Origin: Antilocapra americana
Taxonomy: Eukaryota > Chordata > Mammalia > Artiodactyla > Antilocapridae
NCBI GenBank assembly: GCA_007570785.1
Contig: ML660201.1
Span: forward strand, 46,862,949 to 46,926,948
Reading direction: 5' to 3'
Length of the DNA: 64,000 nt
Numbering within the stretch: position 1 is the first letter of the stretch; each line of letters opens with the position of its first letter. A program made the position numbers and the translations under genes. Positions 54,456-64,000 of the stretch are shown here, piece after piece. The notes beneath the pieces were generated by a model, which was given only the letters and a program-made list of their open reading frames with translations, made no database searches and had not been told where the DNA came from.

Positions 54456-54668
54456 CTTCCCTGATGGCTCAGTTGGTAAAGAGTCTGCCTGCAATGTGGG
54501 AGACCCAGGTTCTATCCCTGGGTAGGGAAGATCCCCTGGAGAAGGAAATGACAACCCACTCCAGTATTCTTGCCTGGAGAACTCTGTGGACAGAGGAGCT
54601 TGGTGGGCTGCAGTCCGTGGGGTCACAAAGAGTTGGAGATGACTAAGTGACTAACACTTTCACTTTTC
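54456..54668 (+). repeat. Bov-tA SINE between IMPDH2 and NDUFAF3
   Basis: Complete-looking element: tRNA-related head ('cttccctgatggctcagttg', 'ggttctatccctggg'), then the Bov-A body ('gagaaggaaatgacaaccca', 'gggctgcagtccgtggggtc') and a CACTTT tail. Confidence 0.93.
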
Positions 54669-55040
54669 ATGTGTTCTCTAATGTAAATCTCTAAGGAACA
54701 TTGTGGAGGAACCACAGAGGTCCACTCAAAACTGTGTGAGCAAGTAGACAGACCTACAGTTTAGAACAGGTGTCTATATTGCCCCCTGGTGTCTCAGAGG
54801 CCAAGCCACGACCCCCTGGTTCATTGACAACCCTCTCCAAGAACCCATTGAGCCAACAGCTCCTGGCCCGAAACACATGTAATACAAAATCAGACAAGTG
54901 GCTTAAATTATTAACTTGCTGGCAAGCAAAACAAGTCTAACAGTGCCAAAGGGGAGGGGCTAGTGAAAGCTCTGGACACTCCAGCATTCTGCAGAAGGTG
55001 ACAAGGCCCTCCTGGACAAGTCAGGTTATGTTCTGGTGGT

Positions 55041-56010
55041 TCATTCTGCAGCTTGGGCCTGAGATGTGAGTGCAGTCCCTCCAGATGGGGGAATGAGAGC
55101 AGCTCCTGTCACTCGGCCTTCATGACAGAGGAAGTTGAAAGTGGCACAGGCATTGGGCTGCAAAAGAAAGCTAGCGTCAGCCGGGCCAGGGCTTGGCCTG
55201 GGCTCCCCTTTACATTCCCCAGGCCCAGACGTACTGTGTCCTGCACCTCCACCGCGATGCCCCTCTGCCTCATGGCTCGCAGCACGTGGGGCTGCAGCCG
55301 CTCAGTCCGGTCTCCAGTGCCCACCACAACAATCTCTAGGAAAGGATGGGCACGGCTAGTCTACAACCAGCTCGGTCGAGAGGGTGCTTTTCTGGGGCTC
55401 AGCACTTCAGCCCTCCCCTCCTCCAGTACCTATCCGGGGCTCCAGCATCCAAAACAGAGAGAAGCTTTCCTCGGTGATGTCCTGGTAGGAACCTACCTGT
55501 GTGGGGAGGCGGCAAGTTAAATATAAGCCCACGTAGGTTTCCCCAGAGACCCTCTACCTTCTCCAGAGCGGGATGAAAGAAAAGGCAGGTTTGCCAGGGA
55601 CAGAAACCAGGGGTAGGCCCGTGACTCCGACTCTCGGTTTCCTCACTGTAGGGAAGTGCTCACGTTCCACTGCACCACCGACTGTGGGAGCAGCGCGCAG
55701 GGTCCAAACACGCGATTCCCGTTGACCACGAAGCCGCGGCTGCTGTAGCTGTCGATGTACATGGCGAGCGGGGACTCGCGCTGCAGCAGTGAGATGCGCG
55801 TCCGTTGATACAGCTCGTCATCCGCCGGCGTGAGCCGATGGCCGCGCCGCGGGGCCCTGCGGAGAGGCACTGTCAGGGGCCGGGAACGGCGGGCCACAGG
55901 CCGGGTGGTCAGGGACACCGCGTCCGGGCTCACCATGGCAGCTGCGCGGGCGGACAGCGAAGCGCGGGTCGCGAGCGGTACAGGCGCCGAAGCACAAACG
56001 CTGCGGCCAT
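55041..56010 (-). CDS. NDUFAF3: Mitochondrial complex I assembly factor 3, complete
   Basis: Works with NDUFAF4 in assembling early complex I subcomplexes at the inner membrane. Exons in transcript order: 56010-55934, 55856-55664, 55496-55430, 55335-55235, 55157-55041 (stop TGA at 55043-55041). They total 555 nt, or 184 residues, equal to human. The first exon gives an Arg-rich, acid-free N-terminus (MAAAFVLRRLYRSRPALR), typical of a mitochondrial presequence. Later exons contain ADDELYQRTRISLLQ, GPCALLPQSVVQWNV and VVVGTGDRTERLQ of the DUF498/Mth938-like fold. It converges on IMPDH2 and diverges from DALRD3. No canonical AATAAA was seen after the stop; AATAAT in the minus strand near 54921 is the nearest variant. 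Confidence 0.97.
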
Positions 56011-57010
56011 GGCGGACCGGCGCGCAGCGAGGCTGGCGCAGGGTCAGCGGGGTCGTGGTGTCCTCCGGCCCGGCGCGGCTGCAGCGCCCCCAGCGTCGCG
56101 GAGGACACCGCGCAGCTCGGCCGGCGCAGCGCGCGGGAGAAGGGAGGGAGCGGGCCAGGGGCCTCGGTCCCAGGAGGCCGCGCCCCCCAGCGCGGCTCGG
56201 GTGTCAGCACCTGCCGTCCGCCCCGCCCCGGGCGCCCGCAGGCTGCCCTGGGGGAGCCAGACACCTGGAGGCGCGGCAGGCCGCAGGGCATTGCCCGGTC
56301 CCCTGGCGGGCCCCGAGCTCTCAGCCATTAAGCCGGGCTCCCAGGGCCGGGGGAGGGCGGCCGAGCACCTGTCGGAGTCGCGCACACCTGGTTTGGGCGT
56401 GGCGCCCGCCCACACCCCAGCCTATAATCCTGGCTTGAGAGCTTCGGGTTCCGAGGGCGGGCGGGCAGCTCAGGTTTCCGTCGCTCGCCCCCCGAGTCCC
56501 GCCCCTCCCTAACCGTCACCCGCGCGACCGTTGGCGTCGCGGCCGCGAGTCGCACGGGGCGTGGCTGCGCCTGGATTGGCCTCTCCGGAGCCCGAGGGGG
56601 CGTGGCTGGGGTTTCGCCTTAAAATGGCTCCAAGTCTGCGGCCGGAGCAAAGCGGAAGGGGACGCGTTGGTCGGGAGCTTTAAGCCGCTCTTCCCGACTA
56701 CCGCGCCGAACCGGACCAGACGGTGAAGCAGACAGCGGCTGGAGCCTCGCCCTGTTGTAGCGCACTTCGCTCGCGCTCCGAGAATCCCGTGCCCCGCGTC
56801 TTGAGCCGAATCAGAAGGCCTCCTGGCGTGAGAATCGCTGGCGCCGGCGCAGGTTCCGGCATCTCCGCGCGCCCACCGTGTGTTGGCCTCAGGGGCACGT
56901 TGCCGCGGCTCCTACCCGCTGGGCCGGGCTGGCGGGAGGCTCGGCACAACCGAGGATGGCCGCAGTGGGTTTCCGGGAGTCCCGTCGCTGCCGTGCGGGC
57001 CCATTAGGCC
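55860..57010. promoter_or_regulatory. CpG island between NDUFAF3 and the miR-191/425-DALRD3 unit
   Basis: Dense CpG sequence covering NDUFAF3 exon 1 and about 1 kb beyond. At 56550-56630 there are GC boxes (ggggcgtggc twice), an inverted CCAAT (ATTGG 56575-56579) and AAAATGGC (56621-56628, YY1-like). The position suits a divergent promoter giving NDUFAF3 to the left and the primary miRNA / DALRD3 5' exon to the right. The exact start sites are inferred. Confidence 0.65.
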
Positions 57011-57420
57011 TCCAGCGCACCGGGTACTGGCAGCGTCACCGGACAAAGGGCCCTGGGTGCGGGGGAGTCCCCGAGGAGGGTTTACTTCCTCTCCGACCCC
57101 ACGGGCGCGCTTCCCTCTTAGCTGATCCCGAAGCCCGCCCCACTGTCGTCACTACAGTGGCCTTGACTGCATGGGACCAAACGGGCTAACTCTACCCTGC
57201 GGATCTAATCCGAATCCAGACCTGGTCCCAGGGAAGGCCCCACCACCACACCTGTTGTTTGGGGGCCTAGATGAGCGGCTTTTTCCCATTCGTCTTGGTT
57301 TCACCGCCTACTTCTGGGTCCGCCTCCTGGGATAGGAATGGGGAGGTTTGATTTCCCTAGGGAGAAGGATAATCCTCTCAAACTGCCCTCCCGCCTATCC
57401 CCGCCCTCCCTGCCCCGCCA

Positions 57421-57512
57421 TGGCTGGACAGCGGGCAACGGAATCCCAAAAGCAGCTGTTGTCTCCAGAGCATTCCAGCTGCACTTGGATTTCGTTCCCT
57501 GCTCTCCTGCCT
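57421..57512 (+). ncRNA. MIR191: microRNA precursor mir-191
   Basis: Recognised by near identity to human pre-mir-191. The 5p mature product is 57436-57458, starting CAACGGAATCCCAAAAG, with no change from human. The 3p arm is 57478-57499 and differs from the recalled human sequence at two positions. The arms pair across a short loop (ttgtctccagagcattcca). Located upstream of the DALRD3 coding start, as in other mammals, and expected to be processed from a DALRD3-sense primary transcript. Confidence 0.97.
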
Positions 57513-57898
57513 GAGCAGCGTCCTGACCCAGGTGGGGTGGGCTGGCCCCTGACCCCAGACATACTTTATTGGGTTGCTCTGGTTTCCGTCTCTTCCTCAG
57601 GTGTGTGCCCTCAGGCTGGAAGTGACAGGCGTAGACGTCAGAGAGCCGAGGCGGTGGCCACCTTTGGAGATAGCATTGGCGAGGGAGGGAGGACCCAGGG
57701 CCTCCGGATAGGGCTGCAATGGCGGTGAGTCCCACAGGGCCTCCTCAGCCCGCAGCTCGCTAAAGATAGCCCTTCACTTCCTGGGGTAAAACCACCCCCA
57801 ACCGTCTTAATGCACTTAGAGTAGCTGAAGTCCCCAGCTTGGTCTCTAGACTCCCCATCCGGTTAGCAGCCATCGCCTGGACGTGCTTCTGAGGCATG

Positions 57899-57985
57899 GA
57901 AAGTGCTTTGGAATGACACGATCACTCCCGTTGAGTGGGCACCCAAGAAGCCATCGGGAATGTCGTGTCCGCCCAGTGCTCTTTC
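57899..57985 (+). ncRNA. MIR425: microRNA precursor mir-425
   Basis: An 87-nt hairpin as in human. The 5p mature product 57912-57934 starts AATGACACGATCACTCCCG and 3p is 57953-57974 (ATCGGGAATGTCGTGTCC start); both are unchanged from the recalled human sequences. Differences are limited to the loop and the basal stem. It lies about 390 nt downstream of mir-191 in the same orientation, so the two are probably co-transcribed. Confidence 0.97.
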
Positions 57986-58619
57986 AGAGCTTCCCAGTGG
58001 GGCCTTGCAGCCCTAGCCCAGAAGGGGGTCTTGCCAAGCTTTTCCTGCCCCTAGGTTCCTCTATGTTCTGAGCTCTGTTTACTCACTGCTCCAGGGCGGA
58101 GATCAGGGGGCTGTCAGTGCTCTGCTGCACAGTGCTCTACTGCCTTACATTCCATCTCTATTAAGAAAAGAGAGAAAAAGTGTTAAGTGAAGACACTGAG
58201 AAGCCCTGATGGGAACGAGGAAAGAGTTGGTAGGGGAGTTGGACGCTCAGAGAACCGTTATTAAGCTGGGTCTTCTCAGGTCACATTGTTTATTTGACCC
58301 ACAATGGCCGCTAGTCTAAACCAGGAAATGGGAGGATCCTTGTTACAGTACAACAGGTTAAAGGAGAAGCATTAAAAACTTCTGGAAACTATTATGATGG
58401 TTCTATTATTCAAGATTCAAGAGAAGAAAACCGGCAATTATATCAGAGTGGACACAGTAGGAGTAAAAGACAACCTCTATCTCAAAGGAGGGAATGCTTG
58501 CAAATAACCTGAAACTGAACAACAAATTCCCTTAAAAATGTGACTTTTTTTTAGTAGGTCATGAAAGTGGCTTTTATGTTCCGCGCCCTATTTCAGAATC
58601 CACCTGTAACTTTAGGCGT
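57986..58619. other. Region between mir-425 and the SINE
   Basis: No gene or repeat was recognised. It is AT-richer than the flanks and probably lies in the first DALRD3 intron. Confidence 0.4.
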
Positions 58620-58621
58620 TT

Positions 58622-58770
58622 TGATCATGTATGCTTAGTCACTAGTCATGTCCAACTCTTTGTGACCCCATGGACTGCAGCCCGCCAGCTCTGCAGCCCG
58701 CTAGCTCCGCTGTCCATGGGGATTCTCCAGGCAAGAAAACTGGAGTGGGCTGCCATTTCCTTCTCCATTG
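58622..58770 (-). repeat. Bov-A SINE, antisense
   Basis: 'tcatgtccaactctttgtga', 'ccatggactgcagcccgcca' and 'gattctccaggcaagaaaac', with a local duplication of 'ctctgcagcccgc(c/t)agctc'. Confidence 0.88.
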
Positions 58771-58929
58771 ATCATGTGTACATGGAGGAAATGAAACGTT
58801 ATACAAATACATAAATGTAAGAGAGACAACCCTGCCTGGGCCCCACCGGATTGCGTGGATTCTTTCCCTTGTTGCTACTGCGGGCGACAGCGAGAGAGCC
58901 CTAAGTCCGTAGTAGACCCCGAGATTTCT

Positions 58930-59107
58930 TACCCTATTCCGACCAGTCAGGTGGACCACGCGGGGTAGAGCTGGGGCCATGGAGCGAGCGCAACTGTCCG
59001 CTGTCCACTCAGGAATCCCTGCCAGTTTCCCGCCCCAACCAATTGGCCTTCCCGGAAATCCCGCCTCGCTGTTTTGCTTCCGCTCCCGCCTGCCCCTTCC
59101 GGTAGCC
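58930..59107 (+). promoter_or_regulatory. DALRD3: Candidate proximal DALRD3 promoter / 5' UTR
   Basis: Directly before the ATG there are CCAATTGG (59039-59046), GC-rich sequence and ETS-type cttccgg (59096-59102). This could start a transcript independent of the upstream miRNA-containing one. It is inferred from motifs only. Confidence 0.5.
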
Positions 59108-61883
59108 ATGCGCCTCGGGGTAGAGGAGACGCTGGAAGCCCTGAACTCGGCCTTGGGGCCTGGCGGCCCGGTGTGGTTCAAGGAGACGCACGCCCGCCAC
59201 CTGCGTGCCCGAGACTTCTTGGCACCACGCCGCGCACTGCAGGCGCGCTTTGGGGACGACCAGGTAGGAGCGCGCATGGCGGGGACGTGGGCCCGGGACA
59301 GGTGGGAGCGCAGCGGCGCGCTCACCTGCCTGGCTTCCCGCAGGTGCCCGAGGGCGTGGTTCAAGCCATCGTTAGCCTGCAGGGTCCCGGCGTGGCCCCA
59401 GTGCTGCGCTGCGCGCCGACCCCCGCGGGGCTGGCGATTCAGCTGCAGCGGTCCGCGGTCTTCGAGCGCGTGCTCTGTTCCGTGGCCGCCTATGCCGCCC
59501 CCACCGCCCCCACCGCCCCTACCCCGCGCGTCCTCCTGCACTGCCCGGCGCTGCGCGGCAGTCCCAGCGCTCTCCGCCTGAGCCAGCTCCGTGCAGTACT
59601 CGTGGCGGACCACCTGGCGCGAGTTCTGCAAGCTCACAGGTGAGTGAGGGCGGGCCCAGAACGAAGGTGCGCGATGGCTTTGGGCGCCGGCACGTCGGAG
59701 CGGAGCCAGGTGCTCAGGCTGAGGCGGCCGCCTTGCTTCATAGGGTGAGTGTGCGCCGAGTCCCCGCTGTGCGGGACCCGAACACGCGGACCTTCCTGCA
59801 GCAACTGCGGGTGGACTGGCCTGCGGTCTCAGAGAAAGCCACAACCGAAACCCTGAGGAATCAGGCGGTTTTAGAGCTCTCCTCTGCCTGTGATGCTGCA
59901 GCCCTGCCCCCTGGCAGCCTGGGTAGAGTGTGCCTGAAGGAACTGATGGAGGAACGGGGACGCACAGCTGGCTATGACCCCAATGTGGACAGCTGTCTGG
60001 GTAGGACCGGGATCCTAGCGGGGGCCAGAAAGGGACACCGCCCTCCCCGCCACGACCCCCTCGCTCCCGAGCCAGCCTCAGCCGTGTGTTCTCTTCCCAG
60101 TGACAGATGATCTGCTCTCCCTGCTGGCCGAGCTGCAGGAGGCTGTGCAGGCTGGGGCCGAGGACAGCTCCCTAGGCCTGGTTAGTGACCGACGCCCCAC
60201 CCTGGTATGCTCTGGCAAACCAGGTGTAGTGTCTCCCCCACACGGTGGCTGTCCTACCTCATAGGTTGGGGCCCTAGATGCCGGTGCAGATAGCTACGTG
60301 GTCCTACACGTAGTGAGCTCTGAGGAGGAGTTCCAGCAACAAAAGTTGGACCTGCTTTGGTGGAAGTTGGATCATCAGGCTCCTCTCAGACAGGTAGGCT
60401 AGTGATAGTAACCTTCCCACAGCAACCTCAAAGGACTCCCTGAAGCCCACTTGTTAGCTGATGGGTCCCGAAAGTGAGCCCTGACCTTGAGGGGGCCCTT
60501 AGGCACATGCAGCAGGTGCCACGAGAGGGCCCCGGACTTGAGACCGAGGTCCTAAGGTCAGAAGCTGGGGGAGTCCAGAACACACTTATGTTCCCGGAGG
60601 GTATCATCAGTGGCTGACCCCCACTATCTTCCTGACAGAAGCACCTGGTCTGTGGCCCGGTGAAAGTAGCTGGTGGGCCCAGCACCCTGACTGCCCCCGA
60701 GTACTACGAGTGAGTGAGGCTGAAGGCAGGCCGCCGAGCCAGGGCAGTGGCGGTGGGGGGGACTCTGTCCACCAGTCCTTCTCTCATTCTCTTCTCAATG
60801 CAGGCTCCGGCACGCCCAGGTGTGCAAGGTGTCCTCACTGAAGCACGGCGAGGACCTGGAACAAGGTACACCTGGGAGACCCTGGTTGTGCTTCCGGTAG
60901 GGGGAGGTCATTTGCACACATGCACCTTGTTCTCTGCCTGCAGACTGACTGACCTATACTCTCTCAGACACAGCCTGGACGGAAATCTTCAGGGTTCTCT
61001 CTGTGGCAACCATTAAATTTGAGATGCTCAGCACAGCCCCACAAAGTCAGGTGAGCCTGGGCATCTTGCTGGACCAGGGCTGGGGGTTGGGGCCTGGGCA
61101 CTCCTCCCTGTGCAGCCGTGCTTTTATTCCTCAGCTTCTCCTGCCCCTGGCTGATAGCATTTCCACCAAGGGCAGCAAAAGCGGCACCTTTGTCATGTAT
61201 AATTGCGCACGTCTCGCCACCCTCTTTGAGGGTTACAAGTGCAGCGTGGAACAAGGTCTGTACCCCACCTTCCCACCTGTGAGCAGTCTAGACTTCTCCC
61301 TGCTGCGTGATGAGGTGAGTGCCCCTCCTGGGTAGCTGGCATGTGTAGGAAGCTGGACCTTTCCCTCCCAGCACCCTTTTCCCCCACAGGGTGAGTGGTT
61401 GCTACTCTTCAACAGCATCCTCCCCTTCCCAGACCTGCTGAGGCAGACAGCAGCCCTGACCCTGACCTGCGCCGCCCCAGGGCTTCACGTCTCTGCACAC
61501 ACAGAGATGGTGAGGACGGGAGACCAGGACACACTGCACACACTACTCTTTAATCTGATCTCGGGTACAAAAGGACGGGTGGGCTAGTGACTCAGTTTGG
61601 TCTGTGTGTCTAGATATGCAAGTTCCTGATACAGCTCAGCATGGACTTCAGCTCATACTACAACCGGGTACACATCCTAGGGGTAAGTGCACAGCAGAGG
61701 GCGGATGGGGGCGGGTGGTGCATGAAAAGCAAAAGATGAGACCAGCAGCCTCCTCTCCTCCAGGAGCCTCGGCCACACTTGTTTGGGCAGATGTTTGCCC
61801 GTCTGCAGCTTCTGCGGGCCGTGCAAGAAGTGCTCCACGCTGGGCTGGCCATGCTGGGTCTCCCTCCGCTGAGTCACATGTAA
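59108..61883 (+). CDS. DALRD3: DALR anticodon-binding domain containing 3, complete coding sequence
   Basis: A partner of METTL2 that directs m3C at position 32 of particular arginine tRNAs. Exons: 59108-59263, 59344-59639, 59744-60000, 60101-60180, 60265-60393, 60639-60709, 60804-60865, 60968-61050, 61135-61314, 61390-61509, 61614-61682, 61764-61883 (TAA 61881-61883). They total 1623 nt, or 540 residues, against about 543 in human. The C-terminal ~150 residues are the DALR domain ([17 protein letters not shown] ... [20 protein letters not shown]). The ATG at 59108 aligns [13 protein letters not shown] with human MATRRLGVGET, so the extreme N-terminus is slightly shorter. A frame open further upstream to 58979 is not supported by homology. 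Residues ~131-139 form an APT triplet repeat. The donor gttagt after 60180 is weak. Confidence 0.96.
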
Positions 61884-61976
61884 GGCCACAGAGGCCTGAG
61901 TATACAGGAATGTCCACAAAGTCAGCAACTGAAAAGGGGAGAGAAACCTGGATTTTTTTTAGTGATCTGTAACCAA

Positions 61977-61982
61977 AATAAA
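61977..61982 (+). terminator. DALRD3: DALRD3 poly(A) signal AATAAA
   Basis: AATAAA 93 nt after the stop, followed by a 'ttttggcctgtggtgggg' GT-rich element. The WDR6 stop codon on the other strand is only 213 nt away. Confidence 0.9.
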
Positions 61983-62195
61983 TCATTTGTATGACAAGGT
62001 TTTGGCCTGTGGTGGGGAGTGGGGCATATCCTTGGTCTGTCCAGGTGGCATCCTACTCACCTTCAGCTCCTGCTCTGAAGTCAGGAACCCGCGGCTGCCT
62101 CTTCCTCCCCTCAGGGCACATCAGGCATGGGCACAGACAGTCACTCTGTCTGTGAGCAGGCCCCATGCCCAGCGTGCCGGCCACCGCGGGATGTC

Positions 62196-64000
62196 TTAGT
62201 CATACCAGTTGTAGACCTCAAGGCCCTGGCCCCCCAGAGCACAGCGGTGGCCAAACTCTGGGCTCACGGGCCAGCAGTCCATGTCGGCCACGTCTGCAAC
62301 GTGGTACACTGTGCTGTTGATAAAGGTGGGCTCACCGTGCCCCAGACGCCAGAAGGTCAGTCGTTGGTCGATGGAGGCCGAGACCATGAGGCTGGGGCTT
62401 AAGACCTTGAGACCTGTCACGTGGGCAGCGTGTGCACAGGGGACAGAATATTCCTCCAGCACGTGCAGCTGGGGTAGCACCTCGACACCCCCCACAGCCT
62501 CCTCCAGCTCGGGCATCGCCACCGCAAGCACAAAGATGTGGAGGGAGCCATCTTCACTGCCGCTGGCCACAAGGTGGCCCTCCCGGGTAGGCAGGGTGTG
62601 CAGGCTGTTGACGCCACAGCTGTGAGCCTGCACGGTCAGGCAGGGGCTGCCCAGCTCTGGAGCAAGAGGACAGTTGTCAGCCTGACACACGGCTGAGTGA
62701 GGGCGGGGGACAGCCACAGTGGCAGAGCACAGCTACTCACGGAAGGGCAGCCCAGGGTCCGCTGGAGCCTGCAGGGCAGTGGAGCTTTGGTCCAGCGTGG
62801 CGGTGAGGTCCCAGAAAGCCAAGCTGCCGTCGGTGGCTGCACTGCACAGGAACAGCCTCCTGGAAACCAGAAGGCAGCTGAGTGAGGGGGATGGAAAGCA
62901 ACAGGAGCCCCTCCAACCCATGTGGGACCACCACGCAGGCCCTCTCACCGCTGCTGATTGGGTGCCTCGTGTGTGAAGGCGTGCACCTTGAGGACACAGC
63001 GCTTGTGGTAAAAGGTTTCAGCCAGGAGCTGCAGTCGCCGCCCCGAGTCCTGCAACAGAAAGAGCCTGGGGGGGCGGGGGGTAGTCCAGCTCAGAGCCCA
63101 CTCTGAACATCCACATCCTCTCCTTTGCCTCCAGGCTCCTTGAGTCCTATATACTAAGAAGTCCCAACCCCTGAGCCCCAGACCACTATTGGTTTGTGAC
63201 CTGTTACGAACCAGACCAGGAAGCAGGAGGTGAACAGCAGGCAAAACCAGAACTATCTCCTCCCCATCCATTGCCCTCACCCACTGTGGAAAAATGAACA
63301 TTGCCCCTGGTGCCAGAAAAGTTGGGGACTACACTCACCTCACTGCCCCGTCACTACAGGCGGCAGCCACAAGCGGGCCAAGGCCAGGCCGGTCCAGCTC
63401 ACACACAGCTAGGGACATGTACCTGCAGGGACAACAGACACGCGTCTCTCGGAGCCTGGCCACAGCGGCACAGCACTGCCCTGGTGCCCCCTCCCTCCCT
63501 CCTGTCTGGCGGGACACCTCACCTGGTCTCCGGGTCCACCTTGATCATCCGGCGCCGGTGGCGCTGCCGGTCCCAGTACTCGTCTAGCCGGTGGGATGAA
63601 AGGTGCATAACGTGGCAGGCAAGACGGCTTGGGGGGCTGGGGTCTGGGGTGACCATGATTGTGAAGCAGTGCATCTCAGCCCTGCCCCCCGCAGACACCA
63701 CATGGGCGGTCAGGCCTGTCTGAGGATCCTGAGGGCCACCCGGGGTGCCAACACCCCACACAGCCACTGCACGCACTGAGGAGATGTGGTTACAGACCGC
63801 TGTGAGTGCGTGGGCTGAGCCCGTGGCTGTGGGGAGCGCCAGCACACAGATGGTGCTGTCCTCGCTGCACGTGATCACGATGTCGATCAGGCCGGGGCCC
63901 TCACTGCCGGGCTCCACAGGCTCACCGAGCTCCGGGGGGTCAGGCTGCAGGAAGCTGGGCACCCCAGACTCAGGCCCCAGGGTGATGGTGCCCACACGCT
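62196..64000 (-). CDS. WDR6: WD-repeat protein 6, 3' part (5' end outside window)
   Basis: A WD40 scaffold that partners FTSJ1 in 2'-O-methylation of tRNA wobble position 34 (yeast Trm734 counterpart). Exons in transcript order: 64000-63523 (continues beyond the window), 63422-63339, 63065-62949, 62859-62741, 62656-62196 (stop TAA 62198-62196). They give 418 complete residues, the C-terminal third of a protein of about 1120 residues. WD-like blades are visible: GPLVAAACSDGAVRLF, LCSAATDGSLAFWDL, HLVASGSEDGSLHIF, MVSASIDQRLTFWRL. The end GLEVYNWYD matches the family. Introns are all GT-AG with matching phases. It converges on DALRD3. Confidence 0.97.

Noticed and set aside
55643..55936. Minus-strand frame starting ATGGTGAGC as the NDUFAF3 start
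   Set aside because: That ATG overlaps the exon 1 donor (ccATG|GTGAGC read as CCATG then intron). The spliced exon from 56010 gives the conserved presequence and exact family length.
55805..56512. 235-codon plus-strand frame over NDUFAF3 exons 1-2
   Set aside because: Antisense to verified NDUFAF3 exons in a CpG island. The composition is biased and no family was recognised.
58979..59107. Upstream in-frame ATG for DALRD3
   Set aside because: The extra 43 residues have no counterpart in known DALRD3, and conserved similarity begins at the ATG at 59108.
58642..59844. 400-codon open frame on the minus strand antisense to DALRD3 exons 1-3
   Set aside because: It spans a SINE and GC-rich exons where antisense stops are rare. 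It runs opposite to a gene confirmed by homology, is low-complexity (poly-Gly, Arg-rich) and has no recognisable product.

Overview
This window is mammalian nuclear DNA from a ruminant. Its genes have many short exons with GT-AG introns, CpG-rich promoters and AATAAA poly(A) signals. Its introns carry young Bov-tA/Bov-A2 SINEs, CHR-type tRNA-derived SINEs and a BovB (RTE) LINE 3' end, which together are typical of Pecora (cattle, sheep, goat and relatives). The species cannot be decided from the sequence alone. Gene order and content match the block known at human 3p21.31 (WDR6-DALRD3-NDUFAF3-MIR425/MIR191-IMPDH2-QRICH1-QARS1), read here in the opposite direction.

Layout: 1-6.4 kb is the 3' four-fifths of QARS1 (+). 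6.4-7.3 kb is a short intergenic gap. A CpG-island promoter at 7.3-8.3 kb starts QRICH1 (+), whose coding exons are scattered over 17.3-48.3 kb between large repeat-rich introns. A compact promoter at 49.2-49.35 kb (NRF1-like palindrome, full CRE, TATA-like box) drives IMPDH2 (+, 49.38-54.1 kb). NDUFAF3 (-, 55.04-56.01 kb) is tail-to-tail with IMPDH2 and head-to-head with DALRD3 (+, coding 59.1-61.9 kb). The pre-miRNAs mir-191 and mir-425 lie in the 3 kb upstream of the DALRD3 start codon. WDR6 (-, 3' part only, 62.2-64.0 kb) is tail-to-tail with DALRD3.

I reconstructed all exons by eye from reading frame, splice signals and recalled family sequences. Every exon set closes in frame: QARS1 632 aa present, QRICH1 779 aa, IMPDH2 514 aa, NDUFAF3 184 aa, DALRD3 540 aa, WDR6 418 aa present. 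No gene shows a disabling lesion.

Functionally this is a housekeeping block. QARS1 charges tRNA-Gln, DALRD3 and WDR6 are cofactors of tRNA anticodon-loop methylation, IMPDH2 makes guanine nucleotides, NDUFAF3 assembles complex I, and QRICH1 is a stress-response transcription factor. I found no convincing new gene system. The most useful leads are a 72-nt frame-preserving candidate cassette exon beside the IMPDH2 catalytic loop, an open in-frame extension and tandem splice acceptors at QRICH1 exon 3, a start-stop uORF candidate in the QRICH1 leader, and a seed-position change in the miR-191 3p arm.
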